Positions 26,306 to 36,114 are shown, numbered from the stretch's first letter. The stretch: DNA of 64,000 nucleotides from Pseudomonas viridiflava (GCF_900589395.1 NZ_UUIS01000093.1:62001-126000); one strand, 5' to 3'. Numbers and translations are program-made. Notes: generated by a model from the sequence alone, not told the origin.

Positions 26306-27304
26306 TCACATGAGCGTGACGACGACCTTGCCCTTGGCGCGGCCTTGCTCGACCAGGCGCAACGCGTCGACCGTGGCCTCGAAAGGGAAGGTGCGGTCGA
26401 TGACCGGCCTGATCACACCGGACTCGACCAATGCGGTGATTTCGCGCAATTGCGCGCCATCGGCCCGCATGAATACAAAGGCATAGTGCACGCCCTTTTT
26501 ACCGGCCTTGCGGCGGATGCCGAAACTCAACAGGCGCATGGCCTGCCGCAGCCCCCAGGACAACCCTTGTGCCTGGGCAAACGCCGGGGTGGGCGGCCCC
26601 GAGATGGAGATCAACTGGCCGCCGGGCTTGAGCACGCTGAGCGATTGCTCAAGCACCTTGCTGTCCAGGCTGTTGAGCACCACGTCATAACCACTGAGCA
26701 CGTGGGCAAAATCCTGCTGGGTGTAGTCAATGACCACGTCCGCCCCCAGTGCCTTGACCCACTCGACATTGGCGGTGCTGGTAGTGGTTGCGACAAAGGC
26801 GCCCAGGTGCTTGGCCAACTGGATGGCCACCGTGCCGACGCCGCCTGAACCGGCATGAATCAACACTTTCTGGCCTTTCTTCAGGCGCGCGGTTTCCACC
26901 AGCACCTGCCAGGCGGTCAGCGCCACCAAGGGCAAGGACGCCGCCTGCACCATGTCGAGGTTGTGCGGTTTCAGCGCCAGCGCCTGTTCATGCACCGCGA
27001 TCCGTTCGGCGAACGTGCCTATGCGGTCTTGCGGTGGGCGTGCGTAGACTTCATCGCCCGGTTTGAAGCGCTGCACGGCCGGGCCCGTGCCCACCACCAC
27101 CCCGGCCAGGTCGTTGCCCAGAGCCTGCGGCAATGCATACGGCAGGATCAACTTGAACTCGCCGGTGCGAATCTTCGCGTCCAGCAGGTTGACGCTGGCG
27201 GCATGCACCTGAACCAGCACATCGTGCGGTCCCACCGCAGGCTCGGGCACCTCATTGAAACTGCCGCTGTGCTTGCCATAGCGATCGATTGAAAAGGCTT
27301 TCAT
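26306..27304 (-). CDS. NAD(P)H quinone oxidoreductase-like MDR protein
   Basis: 332 residues of the medium-chain dehydrogenase/reductase superfamily. The N-terminal GroES-like domain has DVLVQVHAASVNLLDAKIR. The Rossmann motif HAGSGGVGTVAIQLAKHLGA binds NAD(P)H. The structural-zinc cysteines of alcohol dehydrogenases are absent, so it belongs to the zinc-independent quinone reductase/enone reductase branch. Last gene of a three-gene minus-strand unit with an SDR and an ene-reductase, probably for detoxifying reactive carbonyls. Substrate not known. Confidence 0.86.
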   Translation of the reverse strand: MKAFSIDRYGKHSGSFNEVPEPAVGPHDVLVQVHAASVNLLDAKIRTGEFKLILPYALPQALGNDLAGVVVGTGPAVQRFKPGDEVYARPPQDRIGTFAERIAVHEQALALKPHNLDMVQAASLPLVALTAWQVLVETARLKKGQKVLIHAGSGGVGTVAIQLAKHLGAFVATTTSTANVEWVKALGADVVIDYTQQDFAHVLSGYDVVLNSLDSKVLEQSLSVLKPGGQLISISGPPTPAFAQAQGLSWGLRQAMRLLSFGIRRKAGKKGVHYAFVFMRADGAQLREITALVESGVIRPVIDRTFPFEATVDALRLVEQGRAKGKVVVTLM

Positions 27305-27361
27305 GGGGAGGGGTCCTGGTTGCCAAGGGGCGGGGTGGGTGGCGGGCAGGCCAGGCCGGTG

Positions 27362-28144
27362 TCAGGCCCGATAACGCTCGGCCACCTCGGCCTGGCGGAT
27401 GTCACTGAGCAAGGCCTGGCGGGCGCCCTGCAAGGCTTCCCAGCGAGCAGCGTCCTGCAAGGGCGGAATGGTCACCGTTTCCCGGCGATCGAAACCGACC
27501 AGCGCGGCATCGACCAGGTCGTCGACTTCCATGATCTCGGCAATGGTGTTGATGTCGTAACCGCCCCGTTCCCAGATGGCGGTGCGCGTGGCTGCCGGCA
27601 GCACCGCTTGCACATAGACGCCTTTGGGGGCCAGTTCCAGGCTCAGTCCCTGGGACAGGAACAGCACGAATGCCTTGGTCGCGCCGTACACCGACATGCC
27701 GAACTCGGGTGCCAGGCCCACCACCGAACCGATATTGATGATCGCACCTTCACCGGCCTGTACCAGGCGCGGCGCAACGGCGCTGGCCAGGCGCACCAGG
27801 GCCGTGGTGTTGAGCGCAACCAGCTGCGCGATGCTCTCGGTGCTCTGCTCGATGAACGTACCGGACTGGGCCGCACCGGCATTGTTGATCAGGATGCCGA
27901 TGCGGAGGTCTTCACGCAGGCGCGTTTCGACAGCCGCCAGGTCGCCTGACTGGGTGAGGTCGGCCTGCAGTACATCGACGTTCACCTTGTGCTCGTCGCG
28001 CAAGCGGGTGGCCAGGGCGTCCAGCTTGGCCAGGTCGCGGGCAACCAGCACCAGGTCGTGACCGCGCTGGGCAAAGCGTGCGGCGTAGGTGGCGCCAATG
28101 CCGATGGAGGCGCCGGTAATCAGAACAGCAGGGCGAGCAGTCAT
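27362..28144 (-). CDS. Short-chain dehydrogenase/reductase
   Basis: 260 residues. Classical SDR: the cofactor motif LITGASIGIGATYAARFA (TGxxxGIG) near residues 9-26, NNAG at the end of strand 4, and the YxxxK catalytic pair in SVYGATKAF. An R rather than D after strand 2 (LVLVARDL) favours NADP(H). Located between the ene-reductase and the quinone reductase genes (57 and 48 bases apart), consistent with one transcript. Substrate unknown. Confidence 0.87.
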   Translation of the reverse strand: MTARPAVLITGASIGIGATYAARFAQRGHDLVLVARDLAKLDALATRLRDEHKVNVDVLQADLTQSGDLAAVETRLREDLRIGILINNAGAAQSGTFIEQSTESIAQLVALNTTALVRLASAVAPRLVQAGEGAIINIGSVVGLAPEFGMSVYGATKAFVLFLSQGLSLELAPKGVYVQAVLPAATRTAIWERGGYDINTIAEIMEVDDLVDAALVGFDRRETVTIPPLQDAARWEALQGARQALLSDIRQAEVAERYRA

Positions 28145-28192
28145 GAGGTCGTTCTCTTGAGAAAAGATGGGTCAGGGTGGGAGGCGGGTGGC

Positions 28193-29293
28193 TTAGCCTT
28201 GGCGGGCATCGGTGTGGGCCAGCGCCGGGTAGTCGATGTACCCCTCTGCGCCGCCGCCATACAGGGTGGCGGGGTTGAAATCTGCCAGCGGTACGCCGGC
28301 TTGCAGGCGTGCTACCAGGTCCGGGTTGGCAATGAACGGCCGCCCGAATGTGACCAGGTCGGTCTGGTTATCGCGCAGGCGGGCGTTGGCCAGGTTCAGG
28401 TCATAACCGTTGTTGGCCAGGTAGGTGCCCTTGAAACGCTGGCGCAGCGCATCGAAATCGAAGGGCGCTACATCGCGTGGGCCGCCGGTCGCGCCTTCGA
28501 CCACATGCAGATAGACGATGCCCAGGGTATTGAGCTGGTCGACGAGGTAGTCGTATTGCGCTTGCGGCTCGTGGCTGGAAATACCGTTGGCCGGCGAGAC
28601 GGGCGAGATACGCACGCCGGTGCGGTCGGCGCCGATCTCGGCCACGACGGCGGCTGTCACTTCCAGCAATAGGCGGGCGCGGTTTGCAACCGAACCGCCA
28701 TAGGCGTCGGTGCGCACATTGGCGCCGTCCTTGATGAACTGCTCCAGCAGGTAACCGTTGGCACCGTGGACCTCGACACCGTCGAACCCGGCGGCTATGG
28801 CGTTGGCGGCGGCCTGGCGGAAATCGTTGACGATGCCAGGCAACTCATCGATCTCCAGGGCACGGGGTGGCGATGCATCCACAAAGGCGTTGTTGACGAA
28901 CACCTTGGTCGCTGCCGGCAGGGCCGAGGGGGCAACAGGGGCGGCGCCTGCGGGTTGCAGGTCGACGTGCGAAACCCGGCCCACGTGCCACAGCTGCAGG
29001 AAAATCCGCCCGCCCTGGGCATGCACCGCCCTGGTCACCTCGCGCCAGCCTTCGATCTGCGCCTGGGTGTAGATGCCGGGCGTGTCCTGATAGCCCTGGC
29101 CCTGCTGCGAAACTTGCGAGGCCTCGGAAATCAGCAGGCCGGCAGAGGCCCGCTGGCTGTAATAGGTGGCCGCGAGCTCACTGGGCACAAAGCCGGCGCC
29201 GGCCCGGTTGCGTGTCAGCGGGGCCAGGACCGCGCGGTTGGACAGCGTCAGGGCGCCAAGGGTGTAGGGGGTAAACAGATTCCGGTCGGTCAT
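28193..29293 (-). CDS. Old yellow enzyme family ene-reductase
   Basis: 366 residues. This FMN TIM-barrel enzyme reduces activated C=C bonds, enals, nitroesters or quinones (NemA/XenB type). Recognisable parts are LFTPYTLGALTLSNRAVLAP, QLWHVGRVSH, VHGANGYLLEQF and the FGRPFIANPDL phosphate loop. The ATG at 29293 gives the standard MTDRNLFTPY start. A TTG at 29380 would add 29 unconserved residues. First gene of the three-gene unit. No regulator gene adjoins, but a strong palindrome lies upstream at 29399. Confidence 0.92.
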   Translation of the reverse strand: MTDRNLFTPYTLGALTLSNRAVLAPLTRNRAGAGFVPSELAATYYSQRASAGLLISEASQVSQQGQGYQDTPGIYTQAQIEGWREVTRAVHAQGGRIFLQLWHVGRVSHVDLQPAGAAPVAPSALPAATKVFVNNAFVDASPPRALEIDELPGIVNDFRQAAANAIAAGFDGVEVHGANGYLLEQFIKDGANVRTDAYGGSVANRARLLLEVTAAVVAEIGADRTGVRISPVSPANGISSHEPQAQYDYLVDQLNTLGIVYLHVVEGATGGPRDVAPFDFDALRQRFKGTYLANNGYDLNLANARLRDNQTDLVTFGRPFIANPDLVARLQAGVPLADFNPATLYGGGAEGYIDYPALAHTDARQG

Positions 29294-29398
29294 GAGGGGG
29301 GTGTTTCCATGCCAGTGGGTGAAAGACGGCTGCGCCAGATGGAGTGGGGTGTGAGCGCGTTGAATTAGGATGATGTTCAAAATCTAAACTGTCAATGG

Positions 29399-29416
29399 TT
29401 TTGATTATGATCAAAA
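29399..29416. promoter_or_regulatory. Palindromic operator upstream of the ene-reductase operon
   Basis: TTTTGATTATGATCAAAA is a perfect 7-4-7 inverted repeat about 105 bases before the ene-reductase ATG. A direct repeat TCAAAATCTAAA occurs here (near 29411) and again near 29377. On the minus strand a TTGACA hexamer lies between the copies, so this is likely the promoter/operator. The regulator is not encoded nearby. Confidence 0.55.
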
Positions 29417-29461
29417 TCTAAATTCGGAGGGGCGGCCCGGTATCACACAGCACACAGGGGT

Positions 29462-29613
29462 GTAGGAGCGCGCTTGCCCGCGACCGAGTGCGTAGCGCTC
29501 GCAGAAATCTCTGAAACGCTGAAAATTTATGACTGTGAACACATTCAAAATCTGCGAAACGCCACAAATTTACGACTGCTGACGCACTCGGTCGCGGGCA
29601 AGCGCGCTCCTAC
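29462..29613. repeat. REPIN-like element, copy B
   Basis: 152 bases between GTAGGAGCGCGCTTGCCC and its inverted copy. The interior has two modules (GAAACGCTGAAAATTTATGA and GAAACGCCACAAATTTACGA) in the same orientation as copy A. Its flanks are repeated around copy C, indicating tandem duplication of element plus flanks. The whole gap 29294-29973 holds the operator at 29399 and these two elements only. Confidence 0.86.
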
Positions 29614-29731
29614 CTGGCGTTGAACGTTATGGCCAGTAACGCCAGTGGATTATTTGTGTTTGATGAGAGGTGAGCAGGGCTGGGGAGGGCTGAGTAACCA
29701 GCCATCATTACACAGCACACAAGGGGGCGGT

Positions 29732-29893
29732 GTAGGAGCGCGCTTGCCCGCGACCGGCTGCGTAGCAGTCGTAAATTTGTGGCGTTTCACAAATTTTTCG
29801 GTCATTAGCTGCAGATTTTCAGCGTTTTGGAGATTTTGCGAGCGCTACGCACTCGGTCGCGGTGGTCCGGCATCCCGGCAAGCGCGCTCCTAC
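29732..29893. repeat. REPIN-like element, copy C (inverted interior)
   Basis: 162 bases with the same GTAGGAG...CTCCTAC ends as copies A and B but the interior modules in the opposite orientation (GCAGTCGTAAATTTGTGGCG). One internal arm includes a GGTGGTCCGGCATCCCGGC insertion, equivalent to the one in copy A. Confidence 0.86.
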
Positions 29894-29973
29894 CGGGCGT
29901 TGAACGCTATGGCCGGTAACGTCAGTGGATTATGTGTGTTTGAGGAGGGCGAGAAGGGTGTCCGCTGGCGGAC

Positions 29974-30213
29974 TTAGCGTTTCTTGCTGGCGCGCTGTTG
30001 TCTGGCGCCTTTTGATGAGTGTTCTTGCGGGGTTTTCAAGTGCGGTGTCGTGGGCGGCGTTACGCCTGTGCTAACCCCACCGGCCAGGCCATCGCTGCCA
30101 GTGCTATCCAGCGAGTCCCGGGCTTGCAGCCAATGTTCGAAATCCTGGCCATGAGGCTTGCCCTGCTTTTCCCAGATGTCATAAGCCGCTTTCCTGATGG
30201 TTTCTTCATCCAT
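29974..30213 (-). CDS. DUF2934 family small protein
   Basis: 79 residues. The first 35 (MDEETIRKAAYDIWEKQGKP followed by HGQDFEHWLQA) match the DUF2934 pattern: a short helix, W, G-P-G/D and a terminal HWLQA. The rest is low-complexity and basic at the end (SSKGARQQRASKKR). Function unknown; relatives often sit with stress genes, and here it adjoins two KGG-repeat stress proteins. The ATG at 30213 has AGGAG eight bases upstream, preferred over an in-frame start at 30270. Confidence 0.78.
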   Translation of the reverse strand: MDEETIRKAAYDIWEKQGKPHGQDFEHWLQARDSLDSTGSDGLAGGVSTGVTPPTTPHLKTPQEHSSKGARQQRASKKR

Positions 30214-30278
30214 GCCAATGCTCCTGTTGGCTGTTTCGGTAAACGGCAGGGGAGGTGGACTCCCCTGCACCAGTCTGC

Positions 30279-30689
30279 TTAATGGCGCGCACCGCCATGA
30301 CTGTTCGAGCCGCCCTTGCTGCCGGCCTCGGACGCTTTCTGCGGATCATTGGCAAAGTTGCCGCCGCTGTTCGAGCCGCCCTTGCTGCCGGCTTCGGCGG
30401 CCCGTTGCGGGTCGTTCTTGAAGTTGCCGCCGCTGTTCTGGCCGCCCTTGCTGCCGGCTTCGGCAGCCCGTTGCGGGTCGTTCTTGAAGTTGCCGCCGCT
30501 GTTCTGGCCGCCTTTGCTGCCGGCTTCGGCGGCCCGTTGCGGGTCGTTCTTGAAGTTACCACCGCTGTTCTGGCCGCCCTGGCTGCCAATGTCCTGGTAG
30601 AACTCTTTATCGTGGCTGGCCGAGGTGGCTTCGCCGCCTTTCTTGCCGGCTTCGCTGACACTCATGCTGCCGTGTTTGTCATTGGTCAT
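30279..30689 (-). CDS. KGG-repeat general stress protein
   Basis: 136 residues, very hydrophilic. It is built from repeats of about 22 residues reading GSKGGQNSGGNFKNDPQRAA, each with a KGG motif, plus KKGG and HSHGG ends. This is the stress-induced acidophilic/GsiB-like repeat family thought to behave as disordered, hydrophilin-like desiccation or starvation protectants. The ATG at 30689 has GGA eight bases upstream. In-frame starts further out (to 30857) lack support. The DNA carries near-identical 66-base tandem repeats, so copy number may vary between strains. Confidence 0.85.
   Translation of the reverse strand: MTNDKHGSMSVSEAGKKGGEATSASHDKEFYQDIGSQGGQNSGGNFKNDPQRAAEAGSKGGQNSGGNFKNDPQRAAEAGSKGGQNSGGNFKNDPQRAAEAGSKGGSNSGGNFANDPQKASEAGSKGGSNSHGGARH
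30310..30590. repeat. 66-base tandem repeats inside the KGG stress gene
   Basis: About four near-identical 66-base units encoding the 22-residue KGG module. The first unit in plus-strand order (gene 3' end) is the most diverged. The repeats lie in frame, so slippage would lengthen or shorten the protein without frameshift. Confidence 0.75.
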
Positions 30690-30923
30690 TTCCATCGTCC
30701 TCATAACATTCACCTGCGCGCAGACAGGTACTGGAGCGAGTTGTGTTTCCGGTGGCCCGGAAGCGGAGTATCGATAAGGGCCGTTGCTGACATTCAGGTC
30801 ATGGCTTTTGCAGCGGAGTTGGAACTGGCCAAGCCGCAACGGATGAATAAGGATCAACGTGCCCTACCGGTAATGCCGTCGTGAAGAAGAGGCAGCAGCG
30901 CCGCCTCTAAAGACCGGGCTCAA

Positions 30924-31100
30924 TCACGATTGGCGACCGCCGCCGTGGCTGTTCTGGCCGCCTTTACGGCCGGCTTCAGATGCTTTTTCACGGTCATTGG
31001 CAAAGTTGCCACCCGAGGCCTGGCCGCCTTTTCTTCCGGCTTCGGACGCCTTGGCGCGATCGTTGGCGAAGTTGCCAGGGTTTTTGTTAGTTGTCGTCAT
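30924..31100 (-). CDS. Small KGG-motif stress protein
   Basis: 58 residues: an N-terminal MTTTNKNPGNFANDRAKASE, then two modules with AGRKGGQASGGNFAND and AGRKGGQNSHGG. It is a shorter paralogue of the KGG protein at 30279, with FANDR in place of FKNDPQ. GGAG lies seven bases before the ATG at 31100. Same strand as the larger paralogue, 234 bases upstream of it, so the two are likely co-regulated. Predicted disordered and hydrophilic; protective role inferred from the family. Confidence 0.8.
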   Translation of the reverse strand: MTTTNKNPGNFANDRAKASEAGRKGGQASGGNFANDREKASEAGRKGGQNSHGGGRQS

Positions 31101-31424
31101 GATGGCTCTCCAATATCAATTACTCAGTGGGTAAGTGTCCATTTACGTAACGGACATACACTCTGATACAGCGCCATCGAAAATTGTTTTCGGATTTTTA
31201 AAGTTCACCGATAAACGGTATTAGTTGTGAATAAAGTTGGACAGAAACTTTATATTTCTTGCCGCTTCGTCTAAGTTTTGGATGAGCTCGAATGAGGGTA
31301 TTAAAGTTGAATTACAGGTGTTTTGAGGGTTGATAAAAAAGGCGAAGCTGTAGTATCAGGCCGGCAGTTACAGGCGCTTTGATATGTCCGATACCCCCCC
31401 TGTTGAGCAGCCCCGAACAAAAAA
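31101..31424. other. AT-rich intergenic region upstream of the KGG genes
   Basis: No convincing ORF or RNA gene. The region is clearly more AT-rich than its surroundings and probably holds the KGG promoter (minus strand). A short inverted repeat TGTCC/GGACA lies near 31136-31156. Confidence 0.5.
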
Positions 31425-31452
31425 GGCGCCGACCGCAGATGCGGCCGGCGCC
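31425..31452 (-). terminator. Intrinsic terminator of the hybrid kinase gene
   Basis: GGCGCCG (31425-31431) pairs with CGGCGCC (31446-31452), with CCGCA/TGCGG continuing inside. On the minus strand the stem is followed by a run of six T residues. Confidence 0.85.
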
Positions 31453-31471
31453 CGGCGTTGTACACGTCAGC

Positions 31472-34400
31472 CTATGAGGCTTTGGCAGGCTGCAATTTTT
31501 CCAGGGTGCCGATCAGGGTTTCCATGTCCACCGGCTTGCCCAGGTGGCAGGTAAAGCCGGACTGCACGGTCTTCTGCACGTCCTTGCCAGCGCCGTAGCC
31601 GGTCAGTGCCACGCTGGGGGTGTCGCTGAAATTGGGCAGGTGACGAATCGCCTGCATCAGCTCGTGGCCGTTCATGCCCGGCATGCCGATATCGGAAATG
31701 AACACGTCCACCTCGAGGGCCGGGGCCGCCTCCAGGGCTTTGACAGGATCGGAAAAGGTCTGGACTTCAGCCTCCTCCATCTCCAGCAGCAGCCTGAGGG
31801 TTTCGAGTACGTCGGGCGAGTCATCGACCAGCAGCACCTTGACGCCTTGCAAGCGCCCGGCAGGCTCTTCATCGGGTGTGTGCTCCGGCAGGCCGGTGTC
31901 ATCTGCCAAGGCGGGCAGCATCACCGTGAAGGTGCAACCTTGGCCCAGTCCGTCAGAATGCACGCGGGTGTGTCCACCGTGAGCTTCGACCAGCTGGCGC
32001 ACCAGTGACAGGCCGATGCCCAGCCCTTCGCGCTGGTGCGAGGTGTGCTGGATCTCGGCCTGGCTGAACAGGTCGAAGACTTTCTCCAGATGCTCGGGCG
32101 CGATGCCAGCGCCGCTGTCGATGACTTCCAGCCTGATCCAGCCCTCTGACTGTGCCGCCGCAATCCGGATCGAACCGCATTGCGGGGTGAACTTCACCGC
32201 ATTGCTGACCAGGTTCCAGATGATCTGCTCAAGACGGGTCGGGTCGGCGTCGACAAACAGCGCCGGCTCGTGCGTTGCGGGCAATTCCAGGCTGATGCGG
32301 TGTTCCGGGTTGTGATTGATGATGACCGTATGGATCTCGGTCAGCACCTTGCCCAGGTCGATGGGGGTGCGCTTGAGCTTGAGCTTGCCGGTCCTGACCC
32401 GGGCGACATCGAGCAGATCATCGATGATGCGCGCCTGGCTGGCCACCGCTTCGCGAATGGTGCCCACGGCCTTGGTGGCCGAGGACGTGGTCTTGATGGC
32501 CGGCAGGCGTCGCAGCAGTTCGGCATTGAGCTGGATCAGGTTCAGCGGGTGCTTGAGCTCGTGGGACATGACCGCAAAGAACTCGTCCTTGAGGTGACTG
32601 TTGTTCTCGGTCTCGGCCAGGCGTTGCAACTGTTCTTCCTGATGCTGCTTTTGCCCGGTCAGGTCCCGGGCCATCTTCACATAGCCCTTGAAGTTCTGGC
32701 CCCTGAGCACCGACACCTCGCCGCTGCAGAAGAACAAATTGCCGTCCTTGCGCACATGCCAGCGCTCATCTTCGGCGCGGCCCAGGCGCTGGGCCTTTTG
32801 CAACTCGCTTTCCGGCACGCCGGCGGCCCGGTCTTCGGCGGTAAAGAGAAAATCGAAGTAGCGGCCTTCGGCCTCCTGCTTGCTGTACCCGAACATCAGT
32901 TCGGCACCCCGGTTCCAACTGGTGACCACGCCCTCTTCGTCCTGCACGATGATGGCGTAGTCCAGCGCGCTCTCGGCGACCAGGCGCATGCGCTCTTCGC
33001 TCAGGCGCAGTTGCTCTTCGGCGGCCCGGCGCTTGGTGATGTCGATGAAGGTCAGCACGGTGCCGTCGATATGGTCTTCGTTGGAGCGATAGGGCAGCAA
33101 CCGGGCAATGTACCAGCGGTCATGGGTGCTGCTGACTTCGCGCTCGATGGTGGTCAGCGACTCGAACACGTCGCGGGCGTCCTGGCCCAGGGTGTCGTAG
33201 TGCAGGCGATGAGTGATGTCCAGCAGCGAGCGGCCGGTGTCGACCGCCAGCATGCTGAAGATTTCCGTGGCCGCCGGGGTGAACCACTTGATGCGCAGGC
33301 TGCGGTCGACGAAGACCGTGGCGATATCGGTGGAGGCGATCAGGTTGGTCAGGTAGTCATTGATCTTGTCGGTCTCGTCGACCTTGGTCTTGAGCTCGTG
33401 GTTGACGGTCAGCAGCTCTTCGTTGATCGACTGCAGCTCTTCCTTGCTGGTTTCCAGCTCTTCGGTGGCCGAGCGCAGTTCTTCATTGATGGCCTGCATT
33501 TCCTCATTCGAGGCCTTGAGCTCCTCGGCAGAAACCTCCGAATGCTCGATGGTTTCCTGCAGTTGCAGCTTGGTGCGTTGCAGCTCGCCCTCCAGGTTGG
33601 CCATCACGTGGTTTTCGGCTGAGTCGAACGTGAAGAAGGCGCCCGGGTATTCTTGCGCGGTGCTCTCGATGAAGGTCACCAGGAAATAGGTGCCTCCCGA
33701 TTCCTCGTCGTGATACGGCTTGATCTCCATGCGCACTTGCACAGGCGCCTGGTCCTTGCTCATCTCGACTGGCCTTGAGTGCACTTCCTGGCCGTTCTGG
33801 TTGGCCTGGAACAAGGCCGTACGCGCTTCCAGGCGCAGCTCGGGCGCGATCAGCGTGACCAGGCTGTGAGACATCTCGCCACTGACATAGCGCAAAAAGC
33901 GCACGGCTTCTTCGCTGGTGTGCAGGATGTCGCCCTGGCCGTCGACGATGATGCTGGGCGGTGCCGCATGGCCGATGGCGCGCAGGTGAATATCCGAGAA
34001 TGCCTTGCGCTTGACCCTGATGGGCGAGGCCATGCGCGTTGGTGAATCCTGGCGCACGATGTTGTTGCGGGCCAGGGTCGGCGGCTTGCGCGGAATCGAG
34101 GCGCCGGACAGGGCCCGGTAGATACGGTTTTTCTTGTCGACCGGGGCAAACAGGTCGCTGCACAGGTCGGCCGATTCCGAACTGCCCAGAAACAGATAGC
34201 CGCCCGGGCGCAGGGCAAAATGAAAGGTCTGCAGGATTTCGCGCTGCACTTCCCGGTCGAGGTAGATCATCAGGTTGCGGCACACCACCAGATCGATTTG
34301 CGAGAACGGCGGGTCGCTCAGCAGGCTGTGCTGGGCGAACAGCACGCGCTCGCGGATTTCCTTGCGGATCCGGTAGTGATTGCTCTCCTTGATGAAATAC

Positions 34401-35619
34401 TGGCGCAGGCGCGAGGGCGGCACATCGGTGATGATCGCTTCCAGGTAATTGCCGGCCCGGCCCACCGCAATGGCGCGGGCGTCGATGTCGGTGGCGAACA
34501 CTTGCAGGCGGGCGCCGCTGTCTTCGACCTGTAATTGATCACTGAACAGCATCGCCAGGGAATACGCCTCTTCGCCCGTGGAGCACCCGGCCGACCAGAT
34601 GCGGATTTCCTCGCGCTGTTGCGTCGAGGCGGTCGGGATCCTGACCAGCTCGGGCAGGACGTCACGCTCCAGAGCCTCGAAGGCTTCGCGGTCACGAAAG
34701 AAATTGGTCACCCCGATCAGCATGTCGCCCAGCAGCGCCTTGGTTTCTTCCGGATGGCCCTTGAGGTACTGGTAATACGCGCCCAGGCTTGATTGCGCGG
34801 TGACCTGCATGCGCCGCTCGATGCGCCGCAGCACGGTGGCGCGCTTGTAATGCTTGAAATCATGGCCGGTGCCGGTGCGCAGCTGCACGAGAATGTCGAA
34901 CAGGGCCTGCTCGGCCTGGGCCGCCTCATGCTCGCCAGCAGGCGCCAGGGCCTGGATCTCGGGGTCATCGTTGACGGGCAGGATGATTTTCTGTGAGTTG
35001 CTCCAGAGCTCCAGCAGCCTCTGCGGCATTTCCACCACCGGCATGACCAGGTCGACCTGCCCGGTCTCGATGGCGGCCCGTGGCATGCTGTCGTATTCGG
35101 CGTCGTTGGGCGATTGGGCGATGGTCACGCCGCCCTGTTCCTTGATCCGTGAAAGCCCCACCGCGCCATCGGACCCCGTGCCGGACAGGATCAGGCAGAA
35201 AGCCCGCTCCTTGTGCACGTCGGCCAGGTCGCGGAAGAAATGATCGATGGCCACATGGCCACCCCGACGCGGCTCCGGGGTCGAGACGCGCAGGTAGCCG
35301 TCGTTCATCAGCAGGTGATGCGCCGGCGAGATCACATAGACCTTGTTGCGCTCTATCGGCACCGGTTCGGTGACCTGCAGCACGGGCATGCGCGTGGACT
35401 CCTGGATGATCCGGTCGGCAATGCTCTGATGGTCGGGCGAGAGGTGCAGGATAATGACGAATGCCATGCCGTTGTCCTGGGGCATGTGCTGAAGAAGCTC
35501 TTGATCGCATGAAAACCGCCCGCCGAGGCGCCGATGCCCACGATGGGAAATGTCAGGTCGCTGGGCTGCAGCTCCCTGCGCTGGGGAACATTCGGAGAGC
35601 GCTGCGTAGGGTGCGACAT
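31472..35619 (-). CDS. CheB-CheR-PAS-histidine kinase-receiver hybrid, 5' frameshift
   Basis: About 1,380 residues if the frame is repaired. Order: CheB methylesterase (PIVGIGASAGG serine, SPAHHLL, GTGSDGAVGL), CheR methyltransferase, a coiled coil rich in EELKASNEEMQAINEEL, two PAS domains, HisKA (FFAVMSHELKHPLNLIQ), HATPase (LGIGLSLVRQLVEAHGG) and a C-terminal receiver (DIGMPGMNGHEL). The natural start MSHPTQRSP at 35619 runs in frame to about 35488. There one base seems missing (AGCACATG where AGCCACATG would restore FFSHMPQDNGMAF). Downstream the frame is open to 31472. It is either a mutation removing the CheB start, a phase-variable site, or a sequencing error. Confidence 0.85.
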
Positions 35620-35874
35620 CTATCTGCGTCCTTACAATAAGATCAAAAGAGTGGAGCAGTGGGTGCCGTTCGAACGTGACCACTCCTGGATTCGAACTGA
35701 CGCTCAGCGGCGTGAGGCGGCGATGAGGCAAACGGTCGAAGAGCATAAACCGTAATAAGGCCTTTATAAAACACAGGCGTGCACACACAGGACAGTCGCC
35801 GTGACTTTGGCAAATAGCCACTAATGGGCGCGGCCGATGCGAAAGTGCAACTTTGACCATAGAGAGCAATTCCC

Positions 35875-35898
35875 TTTGTCAGTGATATTTCTGACAAA
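35875..35898. promoter_or_regulatory. Inverted repeat upstream of the hybrid kinase
   Basis: TTTGTCAG (35875-35882) and CTGACAAA (35891-35898) form a perfect 8-base inverted repeat with an 8-base AT-rich spacer, 256 bases before the kinase start. It is operator-like; no regulator is assigned. The remaining gap 35620-36142 contains REPIN copy D and no gene I can support. Confidence 0.4.
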
Positions 35899-35963
35899 TG
35901 GCCGCTTCGTTTGAAGTGTATTGTTCATAAAGTCTTTGCTGTTTGAACGCCGCAGACACTGTT

Positions 35964-36114
35964 GTAGGAGCGCGCTCTGCCCGCGACCGAGTGCGCAGCG
36001 CTCGCAAAATCTGCGAAACGCCACAGATTTACGATTGTTAACCCATCAGGGATCTATGAAACGCCACAAATTTACGACTGCTAACGCACTCGGTCGCGGG
36101 CAAGCGCGCTCCTA
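35964..36114. repeat. REPIN-like element, copy D
   Basis: 151 bases, GTAGGAGCGCGC...GCGCGCTCCTAC. The interior has two forward modules separated by CCCATCAGGGATCTATG, a linker shared exactly with copy A, so A and D are the closest pair. Confidence 0.87.

Noticed and set aside
30310..30590. Regular repeats suggesting a CRISPR-like array
   Set aside because: Units are contiguous 66-base in-frame coding repeats with no unique spacers, and no cas genes are present.
30255..30884. 209-codon plus-strand repetitive ORF
   Set aside because: Reverse reading of the KGG tandem repeats; the minus-strand frame has a family match and a ribosome site.
35534..35755. 73-codon plus-strand ORF ending RREAAMRQTVEEHKP
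   Set aside because: Half lies antisense to the hybrid kinase start, no ribosome site and no family match.
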